From assembly GCF_900163965.1 (NCBI RefSeq), contig NZ_FULE01000015.1:54422-118421 (forward strand): a stretch of 64,000 bases of DNA, read 5' to 3'. Positions 18,006-27,365 of this stretch are shown piece by piece. Within the stretch, counting starts at the first letter, position 1. The number at the start of each line of letters is the position of its first letter. A program made the translations under genes and the position numbers. The notes below the pieces were generated by a model. The model did not search any database. It was given only the letters and a program-made list of their open reading frames with translations, and was not told the origin of the DNA. The DNA comes from Vibrio ruber DSM 16370. Lineage in GTDB: Bacteria; Pseudomonadota; Gammaproteobacteria; Enterobacterales; Vibrionaceae.

Positions 18006-18866
18006 CTACTCTTGAGACGACGGAGCCGTCAGTAAACTATCAAATGTTTTATGACCGTGTAGCCCTTCAAAATCTGACTCTTCGGCAATGAATTCCCGGA
18101 GTGAAGGACTAAGATCGACAGCAAGCTGTAGATCAATAATCGCTTGTTCTTCTGCACCCAGACGCGCGTAGGCACAAGCACGTTGATAGAGCGCCGGGCC
18201 ATTGGTTTCATCGAGTTCAAGCACCCGGTTACATAAACTCATAGCCCAATGATATTCTTTCATTTCCATCACTGCGTCAGCTTTGTAAGTCAACGCCTCT
18301 AAATCTCCCGGACGAATTTTCAGAATCTCATCATAAACTTGTACTCGCTGTTCTGGTGTTTGCACACTCTGCGCTCTGAGCCACAAATTGTGAATCTCAT
18401 TGATAATCTCAATCTCACGATTATTATCAGTGATAATCCGCGTTTTACGCTTTAAATCACGCTCTAAGGCGAGAAATTTTTTCTCATAATCTTGCGCGAT
18501 TTTATTTAAGCGCCTGTCGGCCAGCTCACTCGTCTTGGTCTTCACCTCTTTTAATGAATGCCAACCAAATAAAGCGATCAATGATGCTGCAGCAGCAATG
18601 ATGTAAAAGAAATAAGTAACCGTGACATTGGCATAATTCATGGATTTATCGGCGACGCTCAACTCCCGATCTGTCATCTGGATAGTCAGGCGACGTTCCA
18701 GATCCTGCTGATCTTGTCGCAGCGATTTCAGCTCATCAAGGATATAGCGCTCAATAAGCGGGCGATCCAAGATATCAGTTTGCGAGTATTTCTGTTCCGG
18801 CTCTGCAACGGCAGTTCTCAGAAAAAGCGATAGTATCATTCCAACCATCAGTATAATTTTTAACAC
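18006..18866 (-). CDS. Membrane-anchored TPR protein
   Basis: About 286 residues. I place the start at GTG 18866, with AAGGGG upstream, because it yields a clean signal sequence MLKIILMVGMILSLFLRTAVA; in-frame non-ATG starts up to 18911 are possible. A second hydrophobic segment (VTYFFYIIAAAASLIALFGW) anchors it, followed by a basic coiled coil (~residues 105-160). TPR-like repeats follow (PGDLEALTYKADAVMEMKEYHWA and ETNGPALYQRACAYARLGAEEQA). TPRs suggest a protein-interaction role at the inner membrane. No specific function can be assigned, and it is not clearly in an operon. Confidence 0.7.
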   Translation of the reverse strand: MLKIILMVGMILSLFLRTAVAEPEQKYSQTDILDRPLIERYILDELKSLRQDQQDLERRLTIQMTDRELSVADKSMNYANVTVTYFFYIIAAAASLIALFGWHSLKEVKTKTSELADRRLNKIAQDYEKKFLALERDLKRKTRIITDNNREIEIINEIHNLWLRAQSVQTPEQRVQVYDEILKIRPGDLEALTYKADAVMEMKEYHWAMSLCNRVLELDETNGPALYQRACAYARLGAEEQAIIDLQLAVDLSPSLREFIAEESDFEGLHGHKTFDSLLTAPSSQE

Positions 18867-19159
18867 GGCAGACCCCTTTATTTTTAACACCACTGATCCT
18901 TCACACTGCAAGTGTCACTCCCATTGTCTAATGAAATACAGCACGAAACAATCCGCAACAGGCAAAAAAACAATTATTTTGTGCACAAATAAATTCCCAA
19001 AAACCTGAAAAACAACAACAAAAATATAATTCATAAAAATCAGCAACTTAAAACAACAAAAAAACATATAAAAACAGAACTGCTTGATTTATATCCAATT
19101 AATGCTTAGAGTTCATTATATAGAGTCGTTAATTTTACAACAATGTAGGTCATGATGAC
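18867..19159. other. A-rich promoter region of proVWX
   Basis: About 290 bp between divergent genes, strongly A-rich on the plus strand with repeated A-tracts (about 18960-19075), consistent with curved DNA of the kind often bound by H-NS at osmoregulated pro promoters. A promoter for proV is expected near 19085-19135. This is inference from composition; no exact -35/-10 is assigned. Confidence 0.4.
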
Positions 19160-20347
19160 ATGGAAGCTATCTTAGAAGTAAAGCAGCTTTACAAAATATT
19201 CGGAGAGTCAGTTGACACTGCTTTCCCCTTAATGGAAAAAGGGCTGAATAAAGACCAGATTTTTGAAAAGACGGGCCTTACTGTCGGAGTCAAAAATGTG
19301 TCTCTTTCAATTCAGGAAGGTGAAATTTTCGTCATTATGGGACTGTCCGGTTCCGGAAAATCAACACTAGTCCGTTTACTAAATCGGTTAATCGAACCAA
19401 CGCAAGGCAGTGTGCTGCTTAAAGGCCGGGATATTGCACGTATCTCCGCCCAGGATCTCCGTGACGTTCGGCGTAAACAAATTTCAATGGTTTTCCAGAA
19501 CTTTGCACTGATGCCGCACATGAGCGTGATCGACAATACTGCATTTGGCTTAGAACTGGCAGGGGTTGATAAAACAACCCGCTATCAGCGCGCCAAAGAT
19601 GCGCTGTCACGCGTCGGACTAGAAGCTTACGGTGATTCTTTTCCGGACGAACTTTCCGGCGGGATGAAACAAAGGGTTGGCCTCGCCCGGGCATTAACCA
19701 ATGATCCGGATATCCTGTTAATGGATGAAGCATTTTCGGCACTCGACCCGCTGATTCGCACCGAAATGCAAGATGAGCTCATTCGCTTGCAGAACGATGA
19801 TAAACGCACCGTTGTGTTTATTTCCCATGATCTCGATGAAGCCATGCGTATCGGAGATCGGATTGCCATTATGCAAGATGGTGAGGTCGTCCAGGTCGGA
19901 ACCCCGGACGATATTCTGCATAATCCGGCCAATGATTATGTGAGTTCCTTCTTCCGCGGTGTGAATGTCGCAAACATTCTCACGGCAAAAGATATTGCCC
20001 GCAGAAAAATCGCCACCGTCCTGAAGAAACATGACAACGATGGTCCGGCAGCAGCGCTACAACTGTTACTCGACAATGACAGGGAGTTTGGCATCGTGGT
20101 TGATCGCGGCTATACCTATACGGGAGTTGTCTCCATCGAGTCGTTGAAAGAGGCTCAGAAACAAAAACGCTCGCTCAACAGTGCACTCCTGCAAGAAACG
20201 CTTCATGTTCATGCCGATACCCCCATCAGCGAATTGATCGGTCAGGTTGCGACCATTCCTTATGCGCTACCCGTCGTCGACGACAATAACCGCTATCTGG
20301 GTGTTATCAGTAAATCCCGATTACTTCAGACTTTAGACAGGGAATAA
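19160..20347 (+). CDS. proV: Glycine betaine/proline ABC transporter ATPase ProV
   Basis: 395 residues. The ABC ATPase core has Walker [10 protein letters not shown] (about residue 61), Q-loop [10 protein letters not shown], signature [15 protein letters not shown] and Walker [14 protein letters not shown] with H-loop FISHDLDEA. The extra N-terminal ~45 residues are typical of ProV/OpuAA. A C-terminal pair of CBS-like segments (~285-395, ending [18 protein letters not shown]) senses ionic strength in related transporters. It starts the proVWX operon; proW begins 2 bp after its stop. It energises uptake of glycine betaine and related osmoprotectants at high salinity. Confidence 0.97.
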   Translation: MEAILEVKQLYKIFGESVDTAFPLMEKGLNKDQIFEKTGLTVGVKNVSLSIQEGEIFVIMGLSGSGKSTLVRLLNRLIEPTQGSVLLKGRDIARISAQDLRDVRRKQISMVFQNFALMPHMSVIDNTAFGLELAGVDKTTRYQRAKDALSRVGLEAYGDSFPDELSGGMKQRVGLARALTNDPDILLMDEAFSALDPLIRTEMQDELIRLQNDDKRTVVFISHDLDEAMRIGDRIAIMQDGEVVQVGTPDDILHNPANDYVSSFFRGVNVANILTAKDIARRKIATVLKKHDNDGPAAALQLLLDNDREFGIVVDRGYTYTGVVSIESLKEAQKQKRSLNSALLQETLHVHADTPISELIGQVATIPYALPVVDDNNRYLGVISKSRLLQTLDRE

Positions 20348-20349
20348 TT

Positions 20350-21357
20350 ATGGCAATGGAATCCACACAAAACGCTGATCCTTGGGCGACAAGCACAACA
20401 ACAAATAGTGACTGGTTAAATACCAGCACACCACCCCCTGAGACATTTCACTGGTTACACCCGTTTAAAGACGCACTGGTGCCATTTGATCAGTGGGTAG
20501 AAACGGCGCTTAACTGGTTAGTTGAACACGGGCGGCCGATATTTCAGGCGATTCGAATTCCGATTGATCTGATCCTCACTTCATTTCAGACCGCACTCGT
20601 CGCAACCCCCGCACCAATCATGTTAGTGGTGCTGTTTCTGCTGGCTTGGCAAATGGCGGGATTGCGCATGGGGATCATTTCCTTGGTTTCATTGATTGTG
20701 ATCGGGCTGATCGGGGCTTGGAATGGTGCAATGGTTACATTGGCTCTGGTTATGACCTCGGTCTTTTTCTGCTTATTGATGGGGCTCCCGCTTGGCATTT
20801 GGCTGGCCCGGAATCAGACGGCTGCGAAAGTCATTCGCCCGGTACTTGACGCCATGCAGACGACCCCGGCATTTGTCTATCTCGTTCCGATTGTGATGTT
20901 GTTCGGGATCGGTAATGTTCCCGGTGTCGTCGTCACCATTATTTTTGCCCTGCCGCCTATCGTTCGGTTGACGATTCTTGGCATCCAACAGGTTCCTGAA
21001 GAGCTGGTCGAAGCAGGCCATGCTTTCGGTGCAAGCCCGAAACAGATGCTGTATCGCATTCAACTTCCTTTGGCAATGCCATCGATCATGGCTGGCGTAA
21101 ACCAAACACTGATGCTATCACTTTCTATGGTGGTCATCGCTTCAATGATTGCCGTTGGCGGACTGGGGCAAACCGTATTACGCGGCATTGGCCGACTGGA
21201 TATGGGGATGGCAGCCGTCGGGGGGCTTGGGATTGTGATTCTTGCGATTCTGTTGGATCGAATTACACAGACTATCGGGATTGCAACCCGGGATAACAAA
21301 AGTCGCTGGTATCACTCCGGCCCTGCCGGTTTCATTTGGAGAATGGTAGCGAAATAA
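20350..21357 (+). CDS. proW: Glycine betaine/proline ABC transporter permease ProW
   Basis: 335 residues with a hydrophilic N-terminal ~60 residues, then an amphipathic segment and about seven membrane helices, as in ProW. The permease EAA-like loop is [30 protein letters not shown]. Family signatures [19 protein letters not shown] and [17 protein letters not shown] are intact. It starts 2 bp after proV, so the two are translationally coupled. It forms the membrane channel of the osmoprotectant importer with ProV and ProX. Confidence 0.97.
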   Translation: MAMESTQNADPWATSTTTNSDWLNTSTPPPETFHWLHPFKDALVPFDQWVETALNWLVEHGRPIFQAIRIPIDLILTSFQTALVATPAPIMLVVLFLLAWQMAGLRMGIISLVSLIVIGLIGAWNGAMVTLALVMTSVFFCLLMGLPLGIWLARNQTAAKVIRPVLDAMQTTPAFVYLVPIVMLFGIGNVPGVVVTIIFALPPIVRLTILGIQQVPEELVEAGHAFGASPKQMLYRIQLPLAMPSIMAGVNQTLMLSLSMVVIASMIAVGGLGQTVLRGIGRLDMGMAAVGGLGIVILAILLDRITQTIGIATRDNKSRWYHSGPAGFIWRMVAK

Positions 21358-21469
21358 CGATGGTTGAGACATAACGACGATTGCAACAAACAACGCGATG
21401 AAACATGAGGGAATAGCGCCAATCCGTCACAGACTTAACCATTGGTCTCGTTTCTGATTGGCTGATCAT

Positions 21470-21508
21470 AGAACCGGCTCTTCATATGAAGGGGATTCCA
21501 GCGGTTCT
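21470..21508 (+). repeat. Inverted repeat in the proW-proX gap
   Basis: AGAACCG...CGGTTCT with a ~25-nt loop lies about halfway through the 235-bp proW-proX gap and is followed by TTTTCC. It could be an intercistronic attenuating or RNA-stabilising hairpin that lets proX, the periplasmic component, reach a different level from proVW. Confidence 0.45.
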
Positions 21509-21592
21509 TTTCCTTGAGGCCCGAGAGACTCAAATTCGGAATATTGAGGTCATTCGGGCACTGATAAGCTCATCTATATAAGGAAATCAAAT

Positions 21593-22600
21593 ATGAAATA
21601 TACACGGAGAATGTTGATAACCACCGGTCTGGTAGTATCAGCGTGTCAGGCCTCACTGGCGCTCGCCGAAAATTTACCCGGAGAAGGTATTACCGTTCAG
21701 CCCGTTCAATCAACGGTTGCAGAGGAAACCTTTCAAACCCTGATCGTGAACAAAGCAATGGAAGCTTTAGGCTACACCGTTTTACCGACCAAAGAAGTCG
21801 ATTACAACGTTGGCTATACTTCAATTGCCAAAGGTGATGCAACTTATCTTGCTGTTGGTTGGTTCCCGCTACACGCCAACAAATATGAGAAAGCAGGTGG
21901 TGATAACGCGTTTTATGTCTCCGGAGACTATATATCAGGCGCGGTACAAGGCTACCTCATTGATAAAAAAACAGCCCAAAAATATGGAATCACCAATATT
22001 GAACAGCTCAAAGATCCGAAACTGGCTAAGTTATTCGATACCAATGATGACGGGAAAGCGGATCTCACCGGCTGTAACCCTGGTTGGGGATGTGAAAGTG
22101 TCATCGAGCATCAGTTTGATGCCTACGGTTTACGTCAAACTGTGACACATAATCAGGGTAAGTATTCAGCTCTGATTGCTGACACAATCGCCCGCTACCA
22201 CAAAGGTCAGCCGATTTTGTATTACACATGGACACCTTATTGGGTCAGTGGCGTGTTGGTTCCGGGGAAAGATGTGGTCTGGCTTCAGGTACCGTTTTCG
22301 GCACTGCCCGGTAATCGGAAAGATATTGATACCAGCCTTCCCAACGGCAAAAATTATGGTTTTGAAATGAACTCGATGAAAATTGTTGCCAATAAGAAGT
22401 TTGCACAGGACAACCCGGCGGCAGCCAAACTCTTCTCACTCATGAAGCTCAACATCAACGATGTCAGTGCGGAAAACATGATGATGAGTCAGGGAAAAAA
22501 TAGCCCCGCTGATATTGAAGCCCATGCCAATGGTTGGATCAAAGCCCACCAGAAATTATTCAACTCTTGGATAGATCAGGCAAAAGCGGCTGCGAAATAG
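21593..22600 (+). CDS. proX: Glycine betaine-binding periplasmic protein ProX
   Basis: 335 residues with a signal peptide ([25 protein letters not shown], cleavage about residue 25) and AAGGAAATC upstream. It has the ProX-type ligand-binding fold: [20 protein letters not shown], then [29 protein letters not shown] and [12 protein letters not shown] with aromatic cage residues expected to contact the quaternary amine. The cysteine pair in GCNPGWGC is typical of ProX. It delivers glycine betaine or proline betaine to ProW. It is separated from proW by 235 bp but is in the same direction, followed by a clear terminator. Confidence 0.97.
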   Translation: MKYTRRMLITTGLVVSACQASLALAENLPGEGITVQPVQSTVAEETFQTLIVNKAMEALGYTVLPTKEVDYNVGYTSIAKGDATYLAVGWFPLHANKYEKAGGDNAFYVSGDYISGAVQGYLIDKKTAQKYGITNIEQLKDPKLAKLFDTNDDGKADLTGCNPGWGCESVIEHQFDAYGLRQTVTHNQGKYSALIADTIARYHKGQPILYYTWTPYWVSGVLVPGKDVVWLQVPFSALPGNRKDIDTSLPNGKNYGFEMNSMKIVANKKFAQDNPAAAKLFSLMKLNINDVSAENMMMSQGKNSPADIEAHANGWIKAHQKLFNSWIDQAKAAAK

Positions 22601-22652
22601 TTGCTCTCGCGGTGATTGCACAATTTATCGTCTGATCTGGCGATAACTTTCG

Positions 22653-22691
22653 ACCCTCGGCAAGCCATGACCATTACTTGTCGAGGGTTTT
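22653..22691 (+). terminator. Rho-independent terminator of proVWX
   Basis: ACCCTCGGCAAG...CTTGTCGAGGGT forms an 11-bp stem (one wobble) with a ~12-nt loop followed by TTTTC, 53 bp after proX. Confidence 0.75.
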
Positions 22692-22922
22692 CAAATCAAT
22701 TCACTCAGAATATTTTCACTTCTCTTTGATTTTTGTTCCTGCTGTTTTTATTCTTGAGTATCATAGTCACCCAAGCAACCGTAATATAAGGGATTGGGTG
22801 TATCTTCAAGACCACACATGCAGGAATCGCTCTGCCGAAATGGACATCTCATAGCAATATGCTCCGATGCAGATCTTTTTAATGCAATATGGTGTTCAGA
22901 GTGCATTCCCGGAGTGAAAAAA

Positions 22923-24269
22923 TTGAGCGACCAAAAAGATTTATCCCTATTGATTGAATCACTGACACAAGCAGATGATATTGACCAGTCAAAACAACTG
23001 ACCTCATACCTGAATCAGGGTATGGACTCAGATACAGTCGCTCGTTTACTTGAGGCATTAAAAGTCGAACAACGGGTCAGGCTCTGGCGTGCTTTACCAC
23101 TTGAATTTCATATTCCTGTTTTGACTGAGATGCGCTCAGAAGCGCGGATTTCAGTCATTCAGAGTTTGACTCCGACGGAGTTGAAATTAATCCTCACCAA
23201 GCTGGATAACCTGTCACTGCTGGAGTGGGAAGACTCCCTGCCTGACGAAATCATCAGTGAAGCACTGCGATTAATCAGCCGGGATGAATTAGAGCTTTAT
23301 GATCAAGCCAACCAGTATGACGATAACCAGCTGGGTCACTGGGCAGACCAAAAAGTATTCACTTTACCATTTAATATCCGGGTCAGCCGCGCCAGAGTAT
23401 TGCTGGATAAATATCAGGATGGTCCGACACCTTATATTTATTTGATCAATAAGGATAAAAAATTCCGGGGCTTGATCAGTTCCGCTGATTTACTGACGGC
23501 TGAACCTTCTGCGCCGCTCAGTTCACTGAATAAACCCAACCTCACCCAGCTCAAAGCAACCGCACCGCTTTCAGAAGCCGTCAGTGCGCTTGAGCACTCG
23601 GAGTATCCGACACTACCGGTACTGGGTGATTACGGCATCCTGATTGGTGCGGTTGACTGGCAGTTTACTCTCAGTGTGCAGCGAGAAATTTACGAAGCCC
23701 GTTTGATGGCCGGGACAGGTATTCACGAAGGCGATGACTTATTCGCACCGGTTTTCAAAGGCGCACAAAAGCGGGGAGTTTGGCTTGGTATTAATCTGAT
23801 GACCGCTATTCTGGCGTCGATTACGATTGGAGTATTTGAAAATGTCATCGCTCAAGTCGTTGCACTGGCGGTTTTAATGCCAATTGTTGCCTCTATGGGC
23901 GGCATTGCCGGGAGTCAAACTCTGACTTTGATGGTGCGGGCGATGGCTTTAAACCAGATCTCGTCGGGTAACCGGTGGACGTTTCTGAAAAATGAGCTGG
24001 GGATAGGTGCATTGAACGGCCTGTTTTGGGCATTGATTATCGGTGCGATTACAGGCCTGTGGTATCAATCACCGGGATTGGGTCTCACCATCGCTTTCGC
24101 CATTGTCGTCAATATTGCAACGGCTGGACTGTTTGGTGTGTTGATCCCAATACTGCTGGATAAATTCAAGCTGGATCCTGCACTGGCAGGCTCTGTTATC
24201 CTGACAACCGTCACCGATGTGGTCGGCTTTTTTGCTTTTTTGGGAACCGCTGGTGCCATTTTACTCTAA
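22923..24269 (+). CDS. mgtE: Magnesium transporter MgtE
   Basis: 448 residues from a TTG at 22923, preceded by GGAG at good spacing. An in-frame ATG at 22794 would add 43 residues unlike the family, and GTG 22914 is a third option. The N-terminal helical domain (~1-125) and CBS pair (~130-250, with PTPYIYLINKDKKFRGLIS) form the cytosolic Mg2+ sensor. Five membrane helices follow, with the MgtE pore signatures ASMGGIAGSQTLTLMVRAMA, VNIATAGLFGVLIPILL and DPALAGSVILTTVTDVVGFF. It is a Mg2+-gated channel at the inner membrane. The gene is monocistronic. Confidence 0.93.
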   Translation: MSDQKDLSLLIESLTQADDIDQSKQLTSYLNQGMDSDTVARLLEALKVEQRVRLWRALPLEFHIPVLTEMRSEARISVIQSLTPTELKLILTKLDNLSLLEWEDSLPDEIISEALRLISRDELELYDQANQYDDNQLGHWADQKVFTLPFNIRVSRARVLLDKYQDGPTPYIYLINKDKKFRGLISSADLLTAEPSAPLSSLNKPNLTQLKATAPLSEAVSALEHSEYPTLPVLGDYGILIGAVDWQFTLSVQREIYEARLMAGTGIHEGDDLFAPVFKGAQKRGVWLGINLMTAILASITIGVFENVIAQVVALAVLMPIVASMGGIAGSQTLTLMVRAMALNQISSGNRWTFLKNELGIGALNGLFWALIIGAITGLWYQSPGLGLTIAFAIVVNIATAGLFGVLIPILLDKFKLDPALAGSVILTTVTDVVGFFAFLGTAGAILL

Positions 24270-24334
24270 GGGACGTGCGCTCAGAGACACCCGACCGACG
24301 AGACAGTTTATGCTGAGTGGCGCTAAACTCGCTG

Positions 24335-25117
24335 CTACACAGAATGACTATCTGGTGGGTTGCGCTCGAAAGACTGATGCAATGCGTGTTTGACCATCAG
24401 CTGCCGCTCGATACCTTCCTGCTTCAGCTCATCCAGCATCAGATTCACCATATTCAGTAACGGCGGTTGTCCGGGAGGCAGCAGATAGCTGAATTGGTTT
24501 TGCCCCGATGACGTCAGTTCTCGAATTGCAATCAATGAGGATTCACTCGTCTGATAAAACTGAGCCAATGGCGTTTCGGTTAACATCACATCAATCTGCC
24601 CCGCATACACTGCCAGTGGCATATTCAAATAGTTTTCAAAAGGCACAATGGTTGCCGCTGGGAAATACTGCTCTGCCAACGTTGGATAAACTTGACCAAC
24701 AGCAACACCAATTTTCACCCCGGGGCGATTAATCTTATCCAGATGATCGAAACGAAACTGATTGTCTGCCGTTGTCATCAACACATGATGAAAGGGCAGA
24801 TAACCTTGTGTTGGTGCAACATCGTACTGGTCAGAAACGGATCGGGGAATGCCACCCATCGCGATATCAAACTTGCCTGAATACAGCCCGGAGGCCAATG
24901 ACTGCCTTTCAGTCAACACAAACTCAGCCTTTACCCCTAACTTTTCAGCCAGATAAGCAGCAACATCAATGTCATAGCCGGAAAATATGTTGCCGTCAAA
25001 ATAGGATAGCAAGTGATAATCTCCCGGTGTGCCAACCCGTAAACGCCCCCGTTTCCGGATATACTTTAATTGATCAGTCTGAGCCATGAAACGCAGACAA
25101 CCGGCAATCAATATCAT
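24335..25117 (-). CDS. Family 3 solute-binding / cyclohexadienyl dehydratase-like protein
   Basis: About 260 residues from the ATG at 25117; a GTG at 25129 directly follows an in-frame stop. The fold is that of family 3 periplasmic binding proteins (LRVGTPGDYHLLSYFDG, GYDIDVAAYLAEKLGV, FDIAMGGIPRS), also used by PheC-type dehydratases. The N-terminus is odd. The leader MILIAGCLRFMAQ is short, lacks basic residues and has only a weak lipobox-like IAGC, so export is doubtful or the leader is eroded. No transporter permease is adjacent. It lies 48-60 bp downstream of the LysR gene on the same strand and may be linked to the pxp locus. Confidence 0.75.
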   Translation of the reverse strand: MILIAGCLRFMAQTDQLKYIRKRGRLRVGTPGDYHLLSYFDGNIFSGYDIDVAAYLAEKLGVKAEFVLTERQSLASGLYSGKFDIAMGGIPRSVSDQYDVAPTQGYLPFHHVLMTTADNQFRFDHLDKINRPGVKIGVAVGQVYPTLAEQYFPAATIVPFENYLNMPLAVYAGQIDVMLTETPLAQFYQTSESSLIAIRELTSSGQNQFSYLLPPGQPPLLNMVNLMLDELKQEGIERQLMVKHALHQSFERNPPDSHSV

Positions 25118-25177
25118 CAATTCAACCACTTATTTGTTTGATGGACTCAACTGACCTGAACTCATTGTCAGGACTTT

Positions 25178-26104
25178 TTATAGCACCGTATTTCTCATCA
25201 CATTCTGCTGCGGCATGAGGTAAGCTTGCTGAAAATATCTCCGCACAGCCAGCATCGCTTGCGTAAAGCTCTTACCACGTTTCCAGGCTAAGCCAACACT
25301 CATCGGATCAATGACATCATCCAGAGAACGCGTTTCAATCCGCCGTCCTTCTAAAGACCAGGGACGGTAAACGAGATCAGACAGAATCGCCACGCCCAAC
25401 CCATTTGCAACCATACTTCGAACCGATTCAACTGAGCTGGTGCGGAGAATCACATTGGGTTGCAAGGACTTGCGATTCCAGTAACGCATCGCACTCATAT
25501 CGGCTTCATCCACAGTCAGCATGATAAACGGTTCTTTTTCTATATCTTCCAAAGCCAACGTTTTCTTCTGGCTCAATGCATGGTGACTGGATATCCAAAG
25601 CCGGCGTTCAGAGCTGAATAATTTTTCAGAAACGATCTCTGACGCTATTAAGTTATCCGTCAATACAATCGCCATGTCAATTGAACCATCTAATAATTTG
25701 TCTTCAATCTCGATACGTTCGTACTCATACAAATCAATTGAGATATTGGGATACCACTGCCTCAATCGCTGTAAGTGGTAAGGCAACAGATACCCCAGAG
25801 CTGTATACGTCGCTGCCAGACGAATTGATCCGATTGCTTCTTCATCCGTATGTGGAATGTTCAGCGCTTCATCGACACTTCTCAGTACCTGATAAGCATT
25901 ATTCAAAAAATGACGCCCCTGCTCCGTCAGCGTCACCCCATGCGTACTGCGTACAAACAGACTTACCCCAAGTAATGATTCCAAATCACGGATTGCGGTT
26001 GTCACCGCTGATTGTGAGATATTTAACTGAATGGCAGCCTGAGAAACCTGTCCAAGTTCAGCGGCCGCCACAAAATATTTCAATTGTCGAATCGTCATTG
26101 ACAT
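25178..26104 (-). CDS. LysR-family regulator divergent from the 5-oxoprolinase operon
   Basis: 308 residues from the ATG at 26104; upstream non-ATG starts are less likely. The winged HTH is at the N-terminus (MTIRQLKYFVAAAELGQVSQAAIQLNISQSAVT, with DLESLLGVSLFVR), followed by a periplasmic-binding-like effector domain from about residue 90. Divergence from pxpA with a 26-bp perfect palindrome between them strongly suggests that it controls that operon, possibly in response to 5-oxoproline. That ligand is inference. Confidence 0.9.
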   Translation of the reverse strand: MSMTIRQLKYFVAAAELGQVSQAAIQLNISQSAVTTAIRDLESLLGVSLFVRSTHGVTLTEQGRHFLNNAYQVLRSVDEALNIPHTDEEAIGSIRLAATYTALGYLLPYHLQRLRQWYPNISIDLYEYERIEIEDKLLDGSIDMAIVLTDNLIASEIVSEKLFSSERRLWISSHHALSQKKTLALEDIEKEPFIMLTVDEADMSAMRYWNRKSLQPNVILRTSSVESVRSMVANGLGVAILSDLVYRPWSLEGRRIETRSLDDVIDPMSVGLAWKRGKSFTQAMLAVRRYFQQAYLMPQQNVMRNTVL

Positions 26105-26128
26105 GTGTTTATCTCTCAAGGCATCTGA

Positions 26129-26154
26129 TTTTTAGATACTACAGTATCTAAAAA
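26129..26154. promoter_or_regulatory. 26-bp palindromic operator between lysR and pxpA
   Basis: TTTTTAGATACT - AC - AGTATCTAAAAA is perfectly palindromic apart from the central two bases. It contains the LysR-type T-N11-A pattern, starts 24 bp upstream of the LysR gene and lies 84 bp before pxpA. It is the likely binding site for the LysR protein. Confidence 0.75.
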
Positions 26155-26238
26155 TAAATCTTTTTTACAGTACGCAAAAAACTATATATTGAATGCGTTG
26201 CATAAAGATATAAAGATAAATCATGGTGGAAGAACACA

Positions 26239-27024
26239 ATGGTATCCGTTGATGTAAACTCTGATATCGGAGAAGGATTTGGACACTGGTATGTGGGTGA
26301 TAATGCAGACGCTCAAATTATACCACTCATCAGTTCTGCCAATATTGCAACTGGGTTCCATGCGGGTGATCCATCGACCATGTATACAACCGTAGCTCTT
26401 GCCAGAAAACATGGTGTTTCAGTCGGCGCCCACCCCGGATATCGAGATCTGCTCGGTTTTGGCCGTCGTCATATTCATACTGCAGCGCATGAACTCATTC
26501 ACGATATCATTTATCAGATTGGTGCTTTACGAGAGATAGCATCCGCTCACGCAGTCACTTTACAGCATGTCAAACCACACGGTGCGCTATACATGCATCT
26601 GGCAAACGACCACGAAGCGGCTAACTTGTTCATTCATCAGATCCACCGTCTTGCACCAGAACTTATTTTATATGTTATGCATGGCTCGCTGCTTCATCAG
26701 CTTGCATTAGACCAAGGCCACCCTGTCATCTGTGAATTTTATGCCGATCGGGAATACGATCAGAGTGGTTCAATTGTCTTTACCCGGAAAACCGGAGCGT
26801 TGAACCTGAGTCAGATTGCCCAAAAAATCCTCAAAGCGTGTCGCGAAAATAAAGTAACGACCATTGATAATCAGGAGATTTCTGTACAATTCGACTCAAT
26901 CTGTATTCATAGCGATTCTCCGGGGGCGTTGGCAGTTGTCCAAACCGTCAGACAAACGCTGGAGCAGGCCGGTATTTCGATTCAGGCGCCAGACTGTATG
27001 AATACCAAACTATATAAACAATAG
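26239..27024 (+). CDS. pxpA: 5-oxoprolinase subunit PxpA (LamB/YcsF family)
   Basis: 261 residues beginning with the LamB/YcsF signature: VDVNSDIGEGFGHW, then SANIATGFHAGDP, GVSVGAHPGYRDLLGFGRR, HVKPHGALYMHL and CEFYADREYDQSGSIV. PxpA with PxpB and PxpC performs ATP-dependent opening of 5-oxoproline (pyroglutamate) to glutamate, removing a spontaneous damage product of glutamine. It is the first gene of a four-gene operon, with GGTGGAAG upstream of the ATG. Confidence 0.95.
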   Translation: MVSVDVNSDIGEGFGHWYVGDNADAQIIPLISSANIATGFHAGDPSTMYTTVALARKHGVSVGAHPGYRDLLGFGRRHIHTAAHELIHDIIYQIGALREIASAHAVTLQHVKPHGALYMHLANDHEAANLFIHQIHRLAPELILYVMHGSLLHQLALDQGHPVICEFYADREYDQSGSIVFTRKTGALNLSQIAQKILKACRENKVTTIDNQEISVQFDSICIHSDSPGALAVVQTVRQTLEQAGISIQAPDCMNTKLYKQ

Positions 27025-27057
27025 TTAAAATGCATATCACTAAGATTGAGGTAAAGC

Positions 27058-27309
27058 ATGACAAGGACACATCAAATCATCTCTCCGTTACCCGGAATTT
27101 TTTATCGGCGTCCGGCGCCTGACGTAGCGGAATTTGTCGCTGAAGGAAGTGAAGTTCACTGTGGTGAGGTGATTGGATTGATTGAAGTCATGAAACAATT
27201 TTCGGAAGTCACTGCCGATGTCGATGGCATCCTGAAATCGTTTCATATTGAAAACGAAGATTTTATTGAGCCCGGCCAAGTGATTGCCAGTATTGAAACC
27301 CCAAAATAA
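27058..27309 (+). CDS. Small biotin/lipoyl-attachment (BCCP-like) protein in the pxp operon
   Basis: 83 residues, just a biotinyl/lipoyl carrier domain: ISPLPGIFYRRPAP, GEVIGLIEVMKQFSEV with the putative modified Lys in EVMK, and FIEPGQVIASIE. The usual biotin motif is EAMKM; here it is EVMKQ, as in several stand-alone BCCP-like proteins. It lies between pxpA and pxpB with GAGGTAAAGC upstream. No biotin carboxylase (AccC-type) gene is present in the window, so its carboxylation partner, if any, is encoded elsewhere. A role linked to PxpC, which belongs to a biotin-dependent carboxyltransferase-like family, is possible but untested. Confidence 0.85.
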   Translation: MTRTHQIISPLPGIFYRRPAPDVAEFVAEGSEVHCGEVIGLIEVMKQFSEVTADVDGILKSFHIENEDFIEPGQVIASIETPK

Positions 27310-27365
27310 CTATGATGTAACACCGTCGGGAGTAGTCATACCGACAGAGGAAGGAGAATTAGGAC

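Noticed and set aside
22794..22922. N-terminal extension of MgtE from the ATG at 22794
   Set aside because: The extra 43 residues are Cys-rich and unlike the family, whereas GGAG-TTG at 22911-22925 gives the standard N-terminus.
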